Source of the DNA: Bacteroidales bacterium
GTDB lineage: Bacteria; Bacteroidota; Bacteroidia; Bacteroidales; P3
Length of the DNA stretch: 8,273 nucleotides
Assembly (NCBI GenBank): GCA_023227645.1
Contig: JALNVJ010000061.1
Coordinates: forward strand, 1 to 8,273
Direction of reading: 5' to 3'
A program made the translations under genes and the position numbers. Each line of letters opens with the position of its first letter. Within the stretch, counting starts at the first letter, position 1. The notes under the pieces are model-generated. The model was given only the letters and a program-made list of their open reading frames with translations. It did no database searches and was not told the origin of the DNA. Of this stretch, positions 7,133 to 8,273 are shown piece after piece.

Positions 7133-7593
7133 ACATATTAATACTTTGCACAGGCAATTCGTGCCGCTCACAAATGGCAGAAGCTTGGCTAAAACAAATA
7201 AACCCATCTCTAAATGTTTCCTCCGCAGGAACAGAGCCTGCAAAAGAAGTACACCCTTTAGCTGTTAAGGTTATGAAAGAGGCTGGGCTTGATATTTCTT
7301 CCAATAAACCCAAATTGGTTGATGAGTTCTTAGATAAGGATTGGGATTATGTGATTACTGTTTGCGATAATGCAAAAGAAACCTGCCCATTTTTTACTGG
7401 TAATGCAAAGAACTTCCTACATTATTCCTTTGAAGACCCATCTAAGGCAGAGGGTGATGATAAGTTTATTTGGGAAGAGTTTAATCGTATTAGCTTAGAG
7501 ATAAATCATATATTCTTCTTTCTAAACGAAAAGGTATTTGGAAAAGAAGGCATTATCTGTAGTAATGATGAATGCGAAGGATTTGAAAATTAA
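7129..7593 (+). CDS. arsC: Thioredoxin-type arsenate reductase / low-molecular-weight phosphatase-like protein
   Basis: A 154-residue protein of the low-molecular-weight tyrosine phosphatase fold. The P-loop is CTGNSCRSQMAE (C7 to R13, CX5R), the feature shared by phosphatases and thioredoxin-dependent arsenate reductases. The spacing C7, C12, C79, C86 matches the C10, C15, C82, C89 set of the S. aureus enzyme exactly, and the two redox cysteines sit in VCDNAKETCP, so arsenate reductase is preferred over phosphatase. D103 in FEDPSKAEG is the likely general acid. Compared with the usual 130-140 residues there is a C-terminal tail with two more cysteines (C144 and C149). The start overlaps the stop of the MerR gene (ATGA), and the ATG is followed at once by the first beta strand (NILILC). 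No efflux pump or ArsR-type gene is nearby. Confidence 0.88.
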   Translation: MNILILCTGNSCRSQMAEAWLKQINPSLNVSSAGTEPAKEVHPLAVKVMKEAGLDISSNKPKLVDEFLDKDWDYVITVCDNAKETCPFFTGNAKNFLHYSFEDPSKAEGDDKFIWEEFNRISLEINHIFFFLNEKVFGKEGIICSNDECEGFEN

Positions 7594-7635
7594 ACAAGAA
7601 ATTAATAATCGGAATATTAATAAGAAAAGAATATT

Positions 7636-8273
7636 ATGAAAAAGAATATTGCATTAATGGCTGGAGGAAATAGTAAGGAAGCAGAGGTTTCTCTTCGTTC
7701 AGCAATTCAGGTTGAAGAAAATATAGATAAATCAGTTTATAATGTTTATAAGATTATCCTTGAAAAAAGAGATTGGTATTATGAAGAAGATGGAAAAAGA
7801 TATAATATAAATAAGGATGATTTTTCTCTAATAATAAGGGATGAAAAGATTAGTTTTGACGGAGTTTTTATTATAATTCATGGCACACCAGGAGAGAATG
7901 GACTTTTGCAAGCTTATTTTGAAATGATGAATATTCCTTTTGCTTCATGTAGCTCATTGGTTTCTGCCATAACCTTCGATAAGGTTGTTTGCAATGCAGT
8001 TGTTAGGGATTTGGATGTTGTTAGGGTTGCAAGAAATGTTAGCTTCTATAAAAACAATCAAATAAGTGTGGAAGAGATTCTTAATAAACTTAGCCTGCCG
8101 CTCTTTGTGAAACCTTCTGAAGGGGGTTCTAGTATTGGAATGAGTAAGGTTAAGAAAAAAGAAGACCTAAAAGATGCAATAGAAACAGCTTTTGAGGTTC
8201 ACCAAAGGGTTATTATTGAAGAGTTTATTAAGGGTAGAGAACTTACTTGTGGGGTTTTGGAATCAAGGAATGA
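7636..8273 (+). CDS. ddl: D-alanine-D-alanine ligase, C-terminus cut by window edge
   Basis: The frame opens at ATG 7636 and stays open to the edge (212 codons plus two bases), so roughly the last third of the enzyme is missing. Ddl joins two D-Ala with ATP to make the dipeptide for UDP-MurNAc-pentapeptide. Visible marks in order: the N-terminal glycine loop and Glu (MAGGNSKEAEVSL, E17), HGTPGENGLLQAYFE (82-96), the ATP-grasp lysine in FDKVVCN (K116), LPLFVKPSEGGSSIGMSKV (K159 and the serine loop at 165-166), and VIIEEFIKGRELTCGVL (192-208). The residue that distinguishes D-Ala from D-Lac or D-Ser partners lies beyond the window, so resistance-type specificity cannot be judged. A 42-base gap follows arsC and contains neither TAnnTTTG nor a hairpin, so read-through from the ldcA promoter is likely. 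Confidence 0.95.
   Translation, partial: MKKNIALMAGGNSKEAEVSLRSAIQVEENIDKSVYNVYKIILEKRDWYYEEDGKRYNINKDDFSLIIRDEKISFDGVFIIIHGTPGENGLLQAYFEMMNIPFASCSSLVSAITFDKVVCNAVVRDLDVVRVARNVSFYKNNQISVEEILNKLSLPLFVKPSEGGSSIGMSKVKKKEDLKDAIETAFEVHQRVIIEEFIKGRELTCGVLESRN

Noticed and set aside
5436..7313. Minus-strand open frames at 5436-5645, 6214-6408 and 7086-7313
   Set aside because: Each is opposite a well-supported plus-strand gene (ldcA, ldcA, merR/arsC) and has no recognisable features.
7594..7635. Promoter or terminator between arsC and ddl
   Set aside because: No TAnnTTTG motif, no GC-containing hairpin and no T-run are present in these 42 bases.

Overview
The window is AT-rich (about one third G+C by eye) and carries eight protein-coding genes on both strands, two of them cut by the window edges. 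It most likely comes from a member of the Bacteroidota, probably Bacteroidales-like. Three gene starts are preceded by the TAnnTTTG -7 promoter motif typical of that phylum. Start codons sit behind A/T-rich leaders with no convincing Shine-Dalgarno sequence. The protein families (two-Cys-free secreted S41 peptidase, secreted transglutaminase-like protein with an ACEPEPEL motif, large PpiD-like chaperone) also fit. No tRNA, rRNA, insertion sequence, CRISPR array or phage gene was seen.

Layout. Positions 1-2909 (minus strand) hold a two-gene unit: a secreted C-terminal processing peptidase (S41) followed after 38 bases by a secreted transglutaminase-like protein that runs off the left edge. A 183-base divergent promoter region (2910-3092) separates it from a large membrane-anchored SurA/PpiD-type periplasmic folding factor (3093-5228, plus strand), which ends at a clear intrinsic terminator. 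After about 210 bases of AT-rich spacer with one perfect short palindrome, a second promoter (5476) opens a tightly packed plus-strand run: LD-carboxypeptidase, YraN-family nuclease-like protein, a small MerR-type regulator, a thioredoxin-type arsenate reductase/low-molecular-weight phosphatase, and D-alanine-D-alanine ligase cut by the right edge. Gaps in this run are 9, 4, -4 and 42 bases and no further promoter or terminator is visible, so it reads as one operon.

How the genes fit together. Most of the window is about the cell envelope: periplasmic proteolysis and folding (Ctp, PpiD-like) and peptidoglycan D-Ala metabolism (LdcA trims the terminal D-Ala from recycled tetrapeptides in the cytoplasm; Ddl makes the D-Ala-D-Ala dipeptide). 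The MerR-ArsC pair with a 4-base overlap is the odd insertion in this run, because no other arsenic gene is present.

I found no undescribed system of the defence or mobile-element kind. The points worth a second look are small: parvulin-domain histidines that appear lost in the PpiD-like protein, a perfect 21-base in-frame duplication in the same gene, a transglutaminase with an unusual third catalytic position, a two-cysteine C-terminal tail on ArsC, and marked G/C-skew differences between neighbouring same-strand genes.
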